Positions 5,084 through 5,372 of a DNA stretch of 5,372 nt are shown here, piece after piece. The notes under the pieces were generated by a model. It made no database searches. It had not been told where the DNA came from and was given only the letters and a program-made list of their open reading frames with translations. The stretch is from the NCBI GenBank assembly GCA_030639215.1, contig DAOWDD010000040.1:1-5372 (forward strand), in the 5' to 3' direction. Position 1 is the first letter of the stretch, and each line of letters begins with the position of its first letter. This stretch comes from Dehalococcoidia bacterium (GTDB lineage: Bacteria > Chloroflexota > Dehalococcoidia > Dehalococcoidales > UBA5760). Both the position numbers and the translations under genes were made by a program.

Positions 5084-5372
5084 TGTTTGATGCGCATATT
5101 CACTGGCTGCCCGGTGAGATTATCGATAATGCCCACTTTTACTCTGCTGCCTGGGGTAATATCGAGGGCCAGCTTGAGGTTATGGAAAAATTTCATATTG
5201 ATAAGACCCTCATCGTCTATCCGACCAACGATGCCTACCGGAAGATGGGGGGACTCAAAGAGGTAGCCAGGATTTACAATAACCACATACCCGGTGTGGT
5301 TAAGAGATACCCGGAGCAGTTTGTCGGGGTGGCTATCCTGCCTGTCGATGATCCGGAAGAGATGGCTGGGTA
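5080..5372 (+). CDS. Amidohydrolase-2 / ACMSD-like protein, N-terminal part (runs off right edge)
   Basis: The frame starting at ATGATG (5080 or 5083) is open to the window end and gives about 97 residues of a TIM-barrel metal-dependent hydrolase. The first strand carries the HxH metal motif as FDAHIHWLP (His6, His8). It is followed by a helix (IEGQLEVMEKFHID), strand 2 (KTLIVYPT) and the family-typical NNHIPGVVKRYPEQFVGVAILPVDDPEEM, equivalent to the 'yPdRF.G.a.vp..dpe' region of PF04909. That family contains hydrolases and non-oxidative decarboxylases of aromatic acids (ACMSD, gamma-resorcylate and 5-carboxyvanillate decarboxylases). Next to an aromatase, a decarboxylase trimming a terminal carboxyl group is attractive, but this is inference because the later metal ligands and substrate residues lie outside the window. 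Start choice: ATG 5080 overlaps the SDR stop as ATGA; no clear Shine-Dalgarno is seen, so it is probably translated by coupling. Confidence 0.85.
   Translation, partial: MMFDAHIHWLPGEIIDNAHFYSAAWGNIEGQLEVMEKFHIDKTLIVYPTNDAYRKMGGLKEVARIYNNHIPGVVKRYPEQFVGVAILPVDDPEEMAG

Noticed and set aside
4180..5286. Open frames on the minus strand opposite the aromatase, SDR and amidohydrolase (4180-4578, 4341-4535, 4780-5286)
   Set aside because: They lie antisense to genes with intact catalytic motifs, have low-complexity or unrecognisable translations, and no convincing start signals.

Overview
This window is a compact, single-strand (+) biosynthetic operon for an aromatic polyketide made by a type II (dissociated, iterative) polyketide synthase. 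Every base from about 16 to the right edge belongs to a gene or a gap of 14 nt or less, and most neighbouring genes overlap by 1 to 16 nt. No promoter, terminator, RNA gene, insertion sequence, long repeat or CRISPR array is visible, so the transcript probably enters from the left and leaves to the right.

Layout: (1) 16-333, a small Cys-containing protein resembling the TIGR04076 family, with an uncertain start; (2) 330-1595, ketosynthase KS-alpha with an intact Cys-His-His active site; (3) 1580-2803, its catalytically dead partner, the chain-length factor (KS-beta/CLF); (4) 2809-3045, an acyl carrier protein with a DS phosphopantetheine site; (5) 3045-3851, a metal-dependent PF04199 'cyclase family' protein; (6) 3866-4306, a single-domain SRPBCC aromatase/cyclase of the TcmN/WhiE-VI type; (7) 4310-5083, a short-chain dehydrogenase/reductase; (8) 5080 to beyond the right edge, an amidohydrolase-2/ACMSD-like protein that could be a decarboxylase.

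Inferred logic: KS-alpha/KS-beta/ACP form the minimal PKS that builds a poly-beta-keto chain from malonyl units. The TcmN-like protein folds and aromatises the first ring(s). The PF04199 protein may act on a later ring or on an ester/amide bond. The SDR reduces a keto group, and the amidohydrolase may remove a carboxyl group from an aromatic acid intermediate or hydrolyse a bond. Malonyl loading and ACP activation must be supplied from elsewhere (for example a host FabD and a phosphopantetheinyl transferase), since neither is present here. No oxygenase, regulator or transporter is present either.

Organism: the gene order KS-alpha, KS-beta, ACP, then cyclases is the classical actinomycete arrangement. 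The base composition is not: GC looks moderate (near half by eye), and AGG/AGA (Arg), ATA (Ile) and GTA (Val) codons are common, unlike Streptomyces. The window therefore suggests a bacterium outside the high-GC actinomycetes, perhaps a Chloroflexota/Dehalococcoidia-like or other environmental lineage. That placement is a low-confidence guess from codon style alone. The most unusual molecular feature is the CLF: Arg sits where active KSs have Cys and typical actinomycete CLFs have Gln.
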